Below are positions 1-5,885 of a stretch of 6,947 nt of DNA, in pieces (the first letter of the stretch is position 1; every line of letters starts with the position of its first letter). The stretch lies in assembly GCA_964636485.1 (NCBI GenBank), contig CAZWSO010000130.1:1-6947 (forward strand), given 5' to 3'. A program made the translations under genes and the position numbers. The notes beneath the pieces were generated by a model, which had not been told where the DNA came from, did no database searches, and saw only the letters and a program-made list of their open reading frames with translations. This DNA is from CAYXRS01 sp964636485 (GTDB lineage Bacteria > Gemmatimonadota > Gemmatimonadetes > Gemmatimonadales > Gemmatimonadaceae).

Positions 1-1
1 A

Positions 2-892
2 CGCTTCGCCTGGCTCGCCGTCGCCGCGGCGGTCGCCGTCATCGCCCTGAAGGCGATAGCATACTTAATTACCGGGTCGGTCGGGCTGCTCTCGGACGCG
101 GTGGAATCGCTCGCCAACCTGGCTGGCGCGCTCATGGCGCTGGCCATGCTCACGCTGGCCGCTCGGCCGCCCGACGAGGAGCATGCGTACGGCCACGGCA
201 AGGCGGAGTACTTCGCCAGCGGCTTCGAGGGAGCACTCATTCTGCTCGCCGCGGTAAGCATCGGCATCACTGCCTTTCCGCGCCTCCTCCAGCCGCGACC
301 ACTCGTCGCCATTGGTCCAGGACTGCTGATCGCCGCCGCGGCCACGGGTCTGAACTGGATCGTGGCGCGCGTGCTTCTCTCGGCGGGAGTTCGGCACGGC
401 TCGATCACGCTGGAAGCGACGTCCCGGCACCTGATGACCGACGTGTGGACGTCCGTGGGCGTCATCGTGGCGGTCGCCGGGACGGCGGCGACGGGCTGGT
501 ACATACTCGACCCGCTGATCGCGATTGCGGTGGCGGTGCACATTGTCGTCTCCGGCGTGCGCCTGATCGGCCGGTCGGCGCTCGGCCTGCTCGACACCTC
601 GCTGCCTGTCGAGGAGCTGAACCGCATCCAGCAGGCGATATCAGCGTACCAGCGGGAGGGCGTCGAATTTCACGCCCTCCGCACTCGACAGGCAGGCCAG
701 CAGCGGTTCATCTCGATGCACGTTCTCGTGCCTGGCGCGTGGAGCGTGCAGCGCGGGCACGAGCTACTGGAGGAGATCGAGGAGCGGATTCGTGCGGCAG
801 TGCCAGCCAGTACGGTGTTCACGCACCTCGAGCCGGTCGAGGATCCTGTCTCCTTTCAGGACGCGCGGCTGGACCGGGAGGTCGAGCAGTAA
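2..892 (+). CDS. Cation diffusion facilitator (CDF) metal efflux transporter, 5' end cut by the window edge
   Basis: Membrane antiporter that exports divalent metal (Zn, Fe, Co or Mn type) in exchange for protons. The reading frame is open from base 2 to the TAA at 890-892 and gives 296 visible residues, close to the roughly 300 usual for the family, so only a short N-terminus is missing. Hydrophobic segments lie at about 3-25, 29-53, 74-93, 103-125, 150-162 and 170-185. The loop motif HAYGHGKAE (about 61-69) is the family hallmark. The TM5 metal pair is H143 and D147; the TM2 pair, by alignment from memory to E. coli YiiP, is E35 and N39 rather than Asp/Asp. The C-terminal dimerisation domain (from about 200) keeps HALRTR (H224), H240, H253 and THLEP (H275, E277), matching the cytoplasmic metal sites of YiiP. 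Family call is firm; the metal is not. It is 212 bp upstream of a copper operon but is separated from it by that operon's own regulatory region, so joint regulation is not shown. Confidence 0.93.
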   Translation, partial: RFAWLAVAAAVAVIALKAIAYLITGSVGLLSDAVESLANLAGALMALAMLTLAARPPDEEHAYGHGKAEYFASGFEGALILLAAVSIGITAFPRLLQPRPLVAIGPGLLIAAAATGLNWIVARVLLSAGVRHGSITLEATSRHLMTDVWTSVGVIVAVAGTAATGWYILDPLIAIAVAVHIVVSGVRLIGRSALGLLDTSLPVEELNRIQQAISAYQREGVEFHALRTRQAGQQRFISMHVLVPGAWSVQRGHELLEEIEERIRAAVPASTVFTHLEPVEDPVSFQDARLDREVEQ

Positions 893-1027
893 GCCGCGCC
901 CTTCGGACCCGCGTACACGGATCAGGCGGGGGCGAGCTCGGTCGCAGGGCCAAGCATCTTCGATTGGTATAGCCATTCATGCTCCCCACGCATCCAAACT
1001 CGGCGGACAAGGTCTTGACATAGGGAG

Positions 1028-1072
1028 TGGGGGTATAGTACCGTTATGGAATGAATACCCCATGGGGGTATA
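1028..1072 (+). repeat. 10-bp direct repeat of the operator half-site (1028-1037 and 1063-1072)
   Basis: The sequence TGGGGGTATA occurs twice, exactly 35 bp apart. The right copy is the right arm of the copper palindrome; the left copy runs into GGTATAGTACC, itself an imperfect small palindrome. It could be an auxiliary regulator half-site that brings a second repressor oligomer near the promoter, or a relic of duplication. The sequence match is exact; the function is inference. Confidence 0.6.
1055..1071 (+). promoter_or_regulatory. CsoR-like copper operator palindrome
   Basis: Inverted repeat ATACCCC (1055-1061), spacer atg, GGGGTAT (1065-1071), with the G-run one base longer on the right side. 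GC-rich CCC/GGG arms flanked by ATA/TAT are the known form of operators bound by CsoR-family Cu(I)-sensing repressors upstream of copA/copZ operons. The site is about 35 bp before the cupredoxin start codon and covers a -10 candidate, the expected place for repression relieved by Cu(I). It lacks the CTTCC-type arms of CueR sites. No csoR gene is in the window, so the regulator is inferred. Confidence 0.7.
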
Positions 1073-1104
1073 TTCTACCTGCCAGCACACAGAGGGGGCG
1101 GTGA

Positions 1105-1494
1105 TTGGTGTTTAGCGTGACGAATGTGCTTGTCGTGCTGCTGGGGCTGGCAGCGATTGTGTGGGTTAACTGGTATTTCCTCTTCGCGGGACGGGGGCGG
1201 GCGCTGGTTGCACAGCCGGCGGGTGGCGCGCAGGTGGTCAATATCGATGTCGCAGGCGGGTACGATCCATCCACGATCCGCGTTCGCCCAGGTTTGCCGG
1301 TACAGCTGGTGTTCGAGCGGCGTGAGAGCGCCGGCTGCTCGGAGGAGGTGGTGCTCCCTGATTTCGGGATCCGACGCTTTCTGCCGCCCTTCGAACGGAC
1401 GACGGTGGAGCTGACCCCACAGAAGCCCGGTAGCTATGAGTTCACGTGCGGCATGGGAATGTTGCGCGGCCGTCTCATTGTGGAGGAGGAATGA
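1105..1494 (+). CDS. Membrane-anchored cupredoxin-domain protein of a copper-export operon
   Basis: Predicted 129-residue copper-handling protein encoded directly before copA. Residues 7-28 form one hydrophobic helix, followed by a short linker and a beta-rich cupredoxin-like domain (about 43-129) with IRVRPGLPVQLVF, then C78 in the segment AGCSEEVVLPDFG, PFERTTVELTPQKPGSYEF, and the copper-site-like C115-G-M117-G-M119. This resembles the Cupredoxin_1 type of domain. There is no histidine in the protein, so it is not a classic blue-copper electron carrier; a Cys/Met site suits Cu(I). The frame opens with TTG at 1105 and GTG at 1108 behind GAGGGGG (1092-1098); GTG at 1108 is at least as likely a start. 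The TGA at 1492-1494 overlaps the copA start, so the two are co-transcribed and probably coupled in translation, with a copper operator just upstream. Role as Cu(I) chaperone or periplasmic Cu binder for CopA is inferred. Confidence 0.85.
   Translation: MVFSVTNVLVVLLGLAAIVWVNWYFLFAGRGRALVAQPAGGAQVVNIDVAGGYDPSTIRVRPGLPVQLVFERRESAGCSEEVVLPDFGIRRFLPPFERTTVELTPQKPGSYEFTCGMGMLRGRLIVEEE
1482..1490 (+). promoter_or_regulatory. Strong ribosome-binding site for copA inside the cupredoxin gene
   Basis: GGAGGAGGA lies immediately before ATGATG and also encodes the last Glu codons of the cupredoxin. The spacing favours the second ATG (1494), about 6-7 bases after the first GGAGG, over the first ATG (1491). 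The cupredoxin stop TGA (1492-1494) overlaps both starts, the usual arrangement for termination-reinitiation coupling. Confidence 0.75.
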
Positions 1495-3908
1495 TGGCGA
1501 CGGCGACCAAACGGCGGCGAGTGGGCGAGAATGATGGTCGGGAGAGCCGAGTGGTTATCCCTGTGGAGGGGATGACATGTGCGGCGTGTTCGGCGCGGGT
1601 TCAGCGTGCGCTCGAGCAGACCGCTGGTGTGCGGGATGCCTCCGTCAACCTCATGATGGGCAGCGCCGTCGTTTCGTACGACAGGGGCGAGACCACGCCT
1701 GAGCGGCTTGTCCGGTCCATTCGCAGCACCGGTTACGGGGCGGAGCTGCCGCCCGTCGAGCGCACGGCGTTCGCGGAGCAGGAGGCGCAGGATCGGGCGC
1801 AGGAGTCCGAGTTCCGCACGCTACGTGGGAAGGCCATCGCGAGTTTGATTGCGGCGGCCGTTGGGATGCTGATCTCGATGCCTGTGATGGGTGCGCCGCT
1901 GCGAGGCGATCACGGAGCGCATCTGGCGCCGGCGGATCCTTTCATGCGGTGGAGCCATCGCGTCATCGATCCGTGGCTCGAGTCGGCCATGCCATGGCTG
2001 TACGCGATTGACCCGCGGGTGCTGTTGTACACGCTTCTGGCGCTCACGATGGTAGTGATGGCGTGGGCTGGGCGGCACTTCTATACGCGGGCGTGGGCGG
2101 CATTCCGGCATCACTCCGCCGACATGAACACACTCGTAGCGGTGGGCACCGGAGCGGCCTTCGTCTTTTCGCTTGCGGCTACCTTTGCGCCGGGGTTTTT
2201 CGTGGCTCGCGGAGTAATGCCCGACGTCTACTACGAGGCCGTGCTGTTCATCATCGCGCTCATCCTGGTGGGGAACACTTTCGAGGCACGTGCGCGGCGA
2301 CAGACGTCGCGGGCATTGCGGGCGCTGGTGGAGCTTCAGCCCGGGACGGCGCGCGTGGTTCGTGATGGTGCGGAGGCCGAAATTCCGGTAGAGGCAGTAT
2401 CACCGGGCGATGTGGTTGCCGTCCGGCCCGGGGAGCGGCTGCCCGTGGATGGTGAGGTTCTGTCCGGTGCGAGCGCCATTGACGAGTCGATGATCACCGG
2501 CGAGTGGCTGCCCGTTTCCAAGGCAGCGGGTGATTCGGTGATCGGCGCGACCATCAACCGCACCGGGGCGTTTCGTTATCGGGCGACCACGCTTGGTGCC
2601 GACAGTGTGTTGTCGCGCATCGTGCAGCTCATGCGCGAGGCGCAGGGGTCGCGGGCGCCAATACAGCGGCTGGTGGACCGGGTGACCGGAGTGTTCGTCC
2701 CGGTGGTGATATCCATCGCCATAGCCACGTTCGTCATCTGGTTCATCTCCGGAGATCCCGCGCCGGTTGTTCGGGCGCTTGCGGCATCGGTGGCGGTGCT
2801 GATCATCGCCTGTCCTTGTGCGATGGGTTTGGCGGTGCCGACCGCGGTCATGGTAGCGACCGGGAAGGGTGCCGAGGCGGGGATACTGATAAAGGGAGGG
2901 GAGGCGCTCCAGCGCGCGCGCGACGTTACGGTAGTGGTGCTCGACAAGACGGGAACCATCACCCAGGGTGAGCCGGCGGTGACGGACGTCATCGTTGCTG
3001 AGGGGAGCTGGCTTGATGAGAGCGACGTTCTTCGGCTGGCGGCATCACTCGAGCGCTCGTCTGAGCATCCTCTTGCCGACGCCATCGTGCGGCGGGCGCA
3101 GGGGCGGAAGATCCCGCTTTCGGCACCCGAGCGGTTCGAGTCCATCACGGGCCGCGGCGCGATTGGCGTGGTAGATGGCCAGGCGCTCGTGGCTGGCAGT
3201 GAGGCGCTCATGCGGGAGCAGCAGGTGGATCCGGCGCCGTTACGCGACCGTGCCGCAGCTCTCGCTGGCGAAGGACGCACGCCTGTATATGTGGCAGTGA
3301 ACGGCAGGCTTGCCGGCCTCATCGCCATCGCCGACCCCGTGCGGGCGAGCTCGCGCTCCGCAATCGCCCGGCTGCGCGCAATGGGCTTGCGGGTCGTGAT
3401 GCTGACTGGTGACGACAGACGAACGGCGGATTCGGTGGGGCGGGCTGCGGGATTGGACGATGTGATTGCCGAGGTGCTACCCGAGGGCAAGGTGTCGGAG
3501 GTACAGCGGCTTCAGGGTGCGGGTGAGGTGGTGGCGATGGTGGGCGATGGGATCAATGATGCGCCCGCGCTGGCTCAGGCCGATGTCGGGATTGCCATGG
3601 GCACCGGTACCGACATCGCGACGGAAGCGGGCGACGTCATCCTGATGCGTCCCGATCTGGAGGGTGTGGCTGCGGCGATCCACCTGTCCCGCCGCACGCT
3701 TCGCACAATGAAGCAGAACCTGTTCTGGGCGTTCATCTACAACACGCTTGGCGTACCCATCGCTGCTGGTGCGCTGTATCCGGCGCTCGGGCTGCTGCTG
3801 AGCCCGGTGCTGGCCAGCGGCGCAATGGCCTTCAGCTCGGTGAGTGTGGTGGCGAACAGCCTGCGATTGCGAAGGGTGAAGGTTGGGGTGACGAGTAGCG
3901 GGCGTTAA
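1494..3908 (+). CDS. copA: Cu(I)-exporting P1B-type ATPase CopA
   Basis: Inner-membrane ATPase that pumps Cu(I) out of the cytoplasm; 804 residues, normal length for the family. One N-terminal heavy-metal-associated domain spans about 19-85 with GMTCAAC (C29, C32). Two hydrophobic helices flank a loop of about 40 residues (133-173), then two more helices precede the actuator domain with T335-G-E337. The sixth helix carries C440-P-C442 in CPCAMGLAVP. The phosphorylated Asp is D484 in DKTGT; H525-P526 marks the nucleotide domain; TGDDRRTA and G684-DGIND follow. Y749-N750 and M778-AFSS complete the CPC/YN/MxxSS set that defines Cu(I)-specific P1B-1 pumps. All catalytic motifs are intact. The start is the second of two tandem ATGs (1491 and 1494), chosen by spacing to GGAGGAGGA. 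It shares the operator-controlled transcript of the cupredoxin gene. It ends 48 bp from the convergent acyl-CoA dehydrogenase gene. Confidence 0.97.
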   Translation: MATATKRRRVGENDGRESRVVIPVEGMTCAACSARVQRALEQTAGVRDASVNLMMGSAVVSYDRGETTPERLVRSIRSTGYGAELPPVERTAFAEQEAQDRAQESEFRTLRGKAIASLIAAAVGMLISMPVMGAPLRGDHGAHLAPADPFMRWSHRVIDPWLESAMPWLYAIDPRVLLYTLLALTMVVMAWAGRHFYTRAWAAFRHHSADMNTLVAVGTGAAFVFSLAATFAPGFFVARGVMPDVYYEAVLFIIALILVGNTFEARARRQTSRALRALVELQPGTARVVRDGAEAEIPVEAVSPGDVVAVRPGERLPVDGEVLSGASAIDESMITGEWLPVSKAAGDSVIGATINRTGAFRYRATTLGADSVLSRIVQLMREAQGSRAPIQRLVDRVTGVFVPVVISIAIATFVIWFISGDPAPVVRALAASVAVLIIACPCAMGLAVPTAVMVATGKGAEAGILIKGGEALQRARDVTVVVLDKTGTITQGEPAVTDVIVAEGSWLDESDVLRLAASLERSSEHPLADAIVRRAQGRKIPLSAPERFESITGRGAIGVVDGQALVAGSEALMREQQVDPAPLRDRAAALAGEGRTPVYVAVNGRLAGLIAIADPVRASSRSAIARLRAMGLRVVMLTGDDRRTADSVGRAAGLDDVIAEVLPEGKVSEVQRLQGAGEVVAMVGDGINDAPALAQADVGIAMGTGTDIATEAGDVILMRPDLEGVAAAIHLSRRTLRTMKQNLFWAFIYNTLGVPIAAGALYPALGLLLSPVLASGAMAFSSVSVVANSLRLRRVKVGVTSSGR

Positions 3909-3956
3909 GCCAGTGCCCAGGTGCCGACTCGCCAGCCGGCCCGGCGTTGGTTCTGC

Positions 3957-5126
3957 TTATTGCTTCAGAAGGGTCTTGGCGATCGTCTGCAACTGCATGT
4001 TAGACGTGCCCTCGTAGATCGTGCCGATCTTGGCATCGCGATAGAATTTCTCGACGGGATAGTCCCTGGTGTAGCCGTAGCCGCCGAAGAGCTCCACGCA
4101 TAGGGAGGTGACGCGCTCGCAGACCTGGGAGGAGTAGAGCTTGGCCATTGCGGCCTCCTTTGTGAATGGTAAGCCGGCGTCCTTAAGCCGCGCTGCGTTG
4201 TAGACCATGAGACGAGCGGCTTCCAGCTCGGTGGCGGCCTGTGCGACCTGGAACTGGATCCCCTGAAACTCCGCTATCGGCTTGCCGAACTGCTGACGCT
4301 CCTTGATGTAGGCTAGAGCGGCGTCGAGCGCGCCACGGGCGATGCCGATCATCTGCGCGCCGATGCCGATGCGACCCTCGTTCAGGGTCTCGATGGCTAT
4401 CTTGTACCCCTGTCCAACCGGGCCGAGCACGTTCGCTGCCGGAACACGGCAGTCTTCGAGGACCAGCTCGGTGGTGCTCGATGCGCGGATGCCGAGCTTG
4501 TTCTCCTTCTTGCCAACGGCGAACCCCGAAAAGTCGCGCTCGACAATGAAGGCGGTAATACCTCGATATCCGGCCTCGGGGTTCACGTTGGCGAAGATTA
4601 TGTAGATGCCTGCTTCGGCTCCGTTGGTGATCCACATCTTGCGGCCAGTGAGCACCCACTCCTCTCCGCTCTGTACTGCCCGGGTAGCGAGCCCGAACGC
4701 GTCGGAGCCGGAACCGGGCTCGGAGAGAGCATACGCTCCCACTATGTGGCTGGTGAGCTGCGGCAGGTAGCGCGTCTTCTGCTCCGCGGATGCGTAGCGC
4801 ACCAGCGGGTAGTTGACGAGCGTATTCTGGACATCGACCAGAATTGCGGCAGAGGCGTCCACGCGGCTCATCTCCTCAACGGCGATCGTCACCATGGTAA
4901 GAGTGCCGCCGGCGCCGCCGAGCTCCTCGGGAACCTCGATCCCCATCAGTCCCATGTCGAAGCATTTGGGGATGAGCTCCGAATCCAGCTTTCCTGCCTG
5001 GTCCATCGCCTGCACTCGGCTGCGGACCTCCTGATCCGCGAACTCGGCGACGGCCTCGCGAAACATGGTCTCCTCGTCCGAGAACACGGTGAGCGGGGGG
5101 TGCGCAGTGGCTGCTGTGGTAGTCAT
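3957..5126 (-). CDS. Acyl-CoA dehydrogenase, short/branched-chain type
   Basis: Cytoplasmic FAD enzyme that makes the alpha,beta double bond in an acyl-CoA and passes electrons to electron-transfer flavoprotein; 389 residues, the usual size. The N-terminal helical domain starts near FSDEETMFREAV. The FAD-contact signature ALSEPGSGSDAFG lies around 135-147, followed by KMWITNGAEAG in the middle beta domain. The C-terminal helical domain has RQQFGKPIAEFQGIQF, LFGGYGYTRDYPVEKFYRDAKI, and the catalytic base E372 in IYEGTSNMQ. The VDVQNTLVN segment near 100 resembles short/branched-chain (2-methylbutyryl- or isobutyryl-like) dehydrogenases, hinting at branched amino-acid or odd-chain fatty-acid breakdown, but substrate cannot be read with certainty. 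The ATG at 5124-5126 is used because the family's first helix begins about 16 residues in; no strong Shine-Dalgarno precedes it. It converges on copA and lies 148 bp after the chelatase gene, with an inverted repeat and a weak promoter candidate between. Confidence 0.95.
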   Translation of the reverse strand: MTTTAATAHPPLTVFSDEETMFREAVAEFADQEVRSRVQAMDQAGKLDSELIPKCFDMGLMGIEVPEELGGAGGTLTMVTIAVEEMSRVDASAAILVDVQNTLVNYPLVRYASAEQKTRYLPQLTSHIVGAYALSEPGSGSDAFGLATRAVQSGEEWVLTGRKMWITNGAEAGIYIIFANVNPEAGYRGITAFIVERDFSGFAVGKKENKLGIRASSTTELVLEDCRVPAANVLGPVGQGYKIAIETLNEGRIGIGAQMIGIARGALDAALAYIKERQQFGKPIAEFQGIQFQVAQAATELEAARLMVYNAARLKDAGLPFTKEAAMAKLYSSQVCERVTSLCVELFGGYGYTRDYPVEKFYRDAKIGTIYEGTSNMQLQTIAKTLLKQ

Positions 5127-5170
5127 GACACTTTAGCTGGACGCGAAGTGAACGGCATGCACCACGATGA

Positions 5171-5220
5171 ACACGGAGCGCGCGGAGGCGTGCCCGTCGG
5201 GCGCTCCGAGATCTCCGTGT
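5171..5220 (-). other. Competing inverted repeats between the chelatase and dehydrogenase genes
   Basis: Two perfect 8-bp pairings overlap: ACACGGAG (5171-5178) with CTCCGTGT (5213-5220), and CGGAGCGC (5174-5181) with GCGCTCCG (5201-5208). They share bases 5174-5178, so only one full stem can form at a time. The region is 55 nt past the chelatase stop and 45 nt before the dehydrogenase ATG, on their transcribed strand. No T-run follows, so it is not a standard intrinsic terminator; a structured leader or processing site is possible. The pairing is seen; the role is unknown. Confidence 0.4.
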
Positions 5221-5230
5221 GGTCCGTGGC

Positions 5231-5259
5231 AGAGTACCGCAAGCGGCCCGGGTTCACAA
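5231..5259 (-). promoter_or_regulatory. Weak promoter candidate for the acyl-CoA dehydrogenase gene
   Basis: On the minus strand, TTGTGA (5259-5254) and TACTCT (5236-5231) are separated by exactly 17 bp. Each matches the sigma-70-type consensus at four of six bases. It lies just after the chelatase stop and would start a transcript near 5224, placing the competing inverted repeats at the very 5' end of the leader. A match of this quality can arise by chance, and the host's consensus is unknown. Confidence 0.25.
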
Positions 5260-5274
5260 TCACTGTTGTCGGGT

Positions 5275-5757
5275 TCATCGGCCGCGCACCGTCGTCGGCG
5301 ACGCCGAGGTTACTTCCCTGCAGCCATCCCCGCAGAAGCGCTCTGGGCGACCGGCGGCGCGCATGCAGCGCCCCTCGTCCGGCGCCGAGCCGGCAGGCGA
5401 CACCCCCGTGCGCTCCAGCACGACGTCGGCGAGCTTCTCATGCACACCGAAGGCGGGCGTGACGCTGTGTGCGACGTGCGGGTGGGCCCGCGCTGCCTCC
5501 TCCACCATGCGGGGTATGTCGCCAGTGGCGTGGCGTCCCGGCGACAGCATGTATGGAAACGCGATCACCTCGGTGGCGCCGGCCCCCACGCACTGCGCGA
5601 ACCCGTCCTGGATCGATGGTTCGGCCAGCTCCATGTGCGCGAATCGTACAATCACATCGCTGCCGGCCAACTGCTGGACCAGGTTGGCCATGCACTCGAG
5701 CATGTTGTTGGCCGCTTCGCGGCGCGATCCGTGGTCGATGAGGAGAATGGACTTCAT
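5275..5757 (-). CDS. cbiX: Sirohydrochlorin chelatase, short CbiX/SirB type
   Basis: Cytoplasmic class II chelatase that inserts Co(II) or Fe(II) into sirohydrochlorin, for cobalamin or siroheme synthesis. The 160-residue product starts MKSILLIDHGSR, the family's first beta strand. The expected metal-site histidines are all present: H9 in DHGSR, H41 in HMELAEP and H76 in SPGRHATGDIP. The frame stays open upstream to 5883, but those residues do not look like the family, and an AGGA lies about 11 nt before the ATG at 5755-5757, so this start is preferred. The chelatase fold is complete by about residue 120. The remaining 40 residues are a polar tail with three cysteines (C131, C142, C146) not needed for the fold. 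The single-domain length matches CbiX-S/SirB rather than the two-domain long forms. Cobalt versus iron cannot be decided; the methionine/one-carbon gene upstream is compatible with either. Confidence 0.9.
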   Translation of the reverse strand: MKSILLIDHGSRREAANNMLECMANLVQQLAGSDVIVRFAHMELAEPSIQDGFAQCVGAGATEVIAFPYMLSPGRHATGDIPRMVEEAARAHPHVAHSVTPAFGVHEKLADVVLERTGVSPAGSAPDEGRCMRAAGRPERFCGDGCREVTSASPTTVRGR

Positions 5758-5800
5758 GGCGTCAGATATCCTGAATCGGAGTAGGCGCATGGCGCGGGAC

Positions 5801-5838
5801 CTTACGTGGGGAGACATCGCTTCGCCCCCGCGCGTAAG
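5801..5838 (-). other. Stem-loop between the MTHFR fusion gene and the chelatase gene
   Basis: CTTACG (5801-5806) pairs with CGTAAG (5833-5838), and GGGG (5808-5811) with CCCC (5826-5829), leaving an asymmetric bulge and a 14-nt loop. It lies in the 128-bp gap, about 45 nt before the chelatase start. No T-tract follows on the minus strand. It could damp read-through or act in the chelatase leader. I found no cobalamin-riboswitch motif here. Structure is seen; function is unknown. Confidence 0.35.
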
Positions 5839-5885
5839 CCCTGAAAGCTGGCACCGCGAACCTGGCACGTCAGCCAACAACAAAT

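Larger units (their letters stand above)
1015..1074 (+). promoter_or_regulatory. Candidate promoter of the cupredoxin-copA operon
   Basis: The 212-bp gap 893-1104 has no gene and contains the signals for the copper operon. A good -10 match, TATATT, is at 1069-1074 and overlaps the right arm of the copper palindrome, which is where a repressor would block it. No convincing -35 lies 16-18 bp before it; TTATGG at 1044-1049 would give a 19-bp spacer. A perfect TTGACA sits at 1015-1020, but its best partner, TATAGT at 1034-1039, is only 13 bp away. Which pair is used cannot be settled by eye. Positions 893-1010 show nothing I can name. Confidence 0.4.

Noticed and set aside
1055..1071. CueR/MerR-type copper operator
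   Set aside because: The palindrome has CCC/GGG arms with ATA/TAT flanks rather than the CTTCC-type arms of CueR sites, so a CsoR-like site is the better reading.
2576..3490. 304-codon minus-strand open frame inside copA
   Set aside because: It is the antisense shadow of the CopA ATP-binding domain; the translation is low-complexity Ser/Thr/Ala/Arg with no domain.
3930..3946. Possible bidirectional terminator between copA and the acyl-CoA dehydrogenase gene (CGCC...GGCG and GCCGGCCCGGC)
   Set aside because: The stems are only 4-5 bp, one has a single-base loop, and there is no T-run on either side. The location between convergent stops is right, but the structure is too weak to annotate.
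4746..5462. Long plus-strand open frame over the dehydrogenase start and the gap beyond
   Set aside because: It is antisense to a well-supported acyl-CoA dehydrogenase gene and to part of the chelatase gene, has no recognisable domain, and reflects the lack of stop codons in GC-rich DNA.
5758..5883. 42-residue upstream extension of the chelatase frame
   Set aside because: The extra residues do not resemble the family, and MKSILLIDHG at 5757 matches the normal N-terminus. The region more likely holds the leader and stem-loop.
5758..5885. Cobalamin or SAM riboswitch ahead of the chelatase gene
   Set aside because: No conserved riboswitch core sequence was found by eye, and the gap is short for a cobalamin riboswitch.
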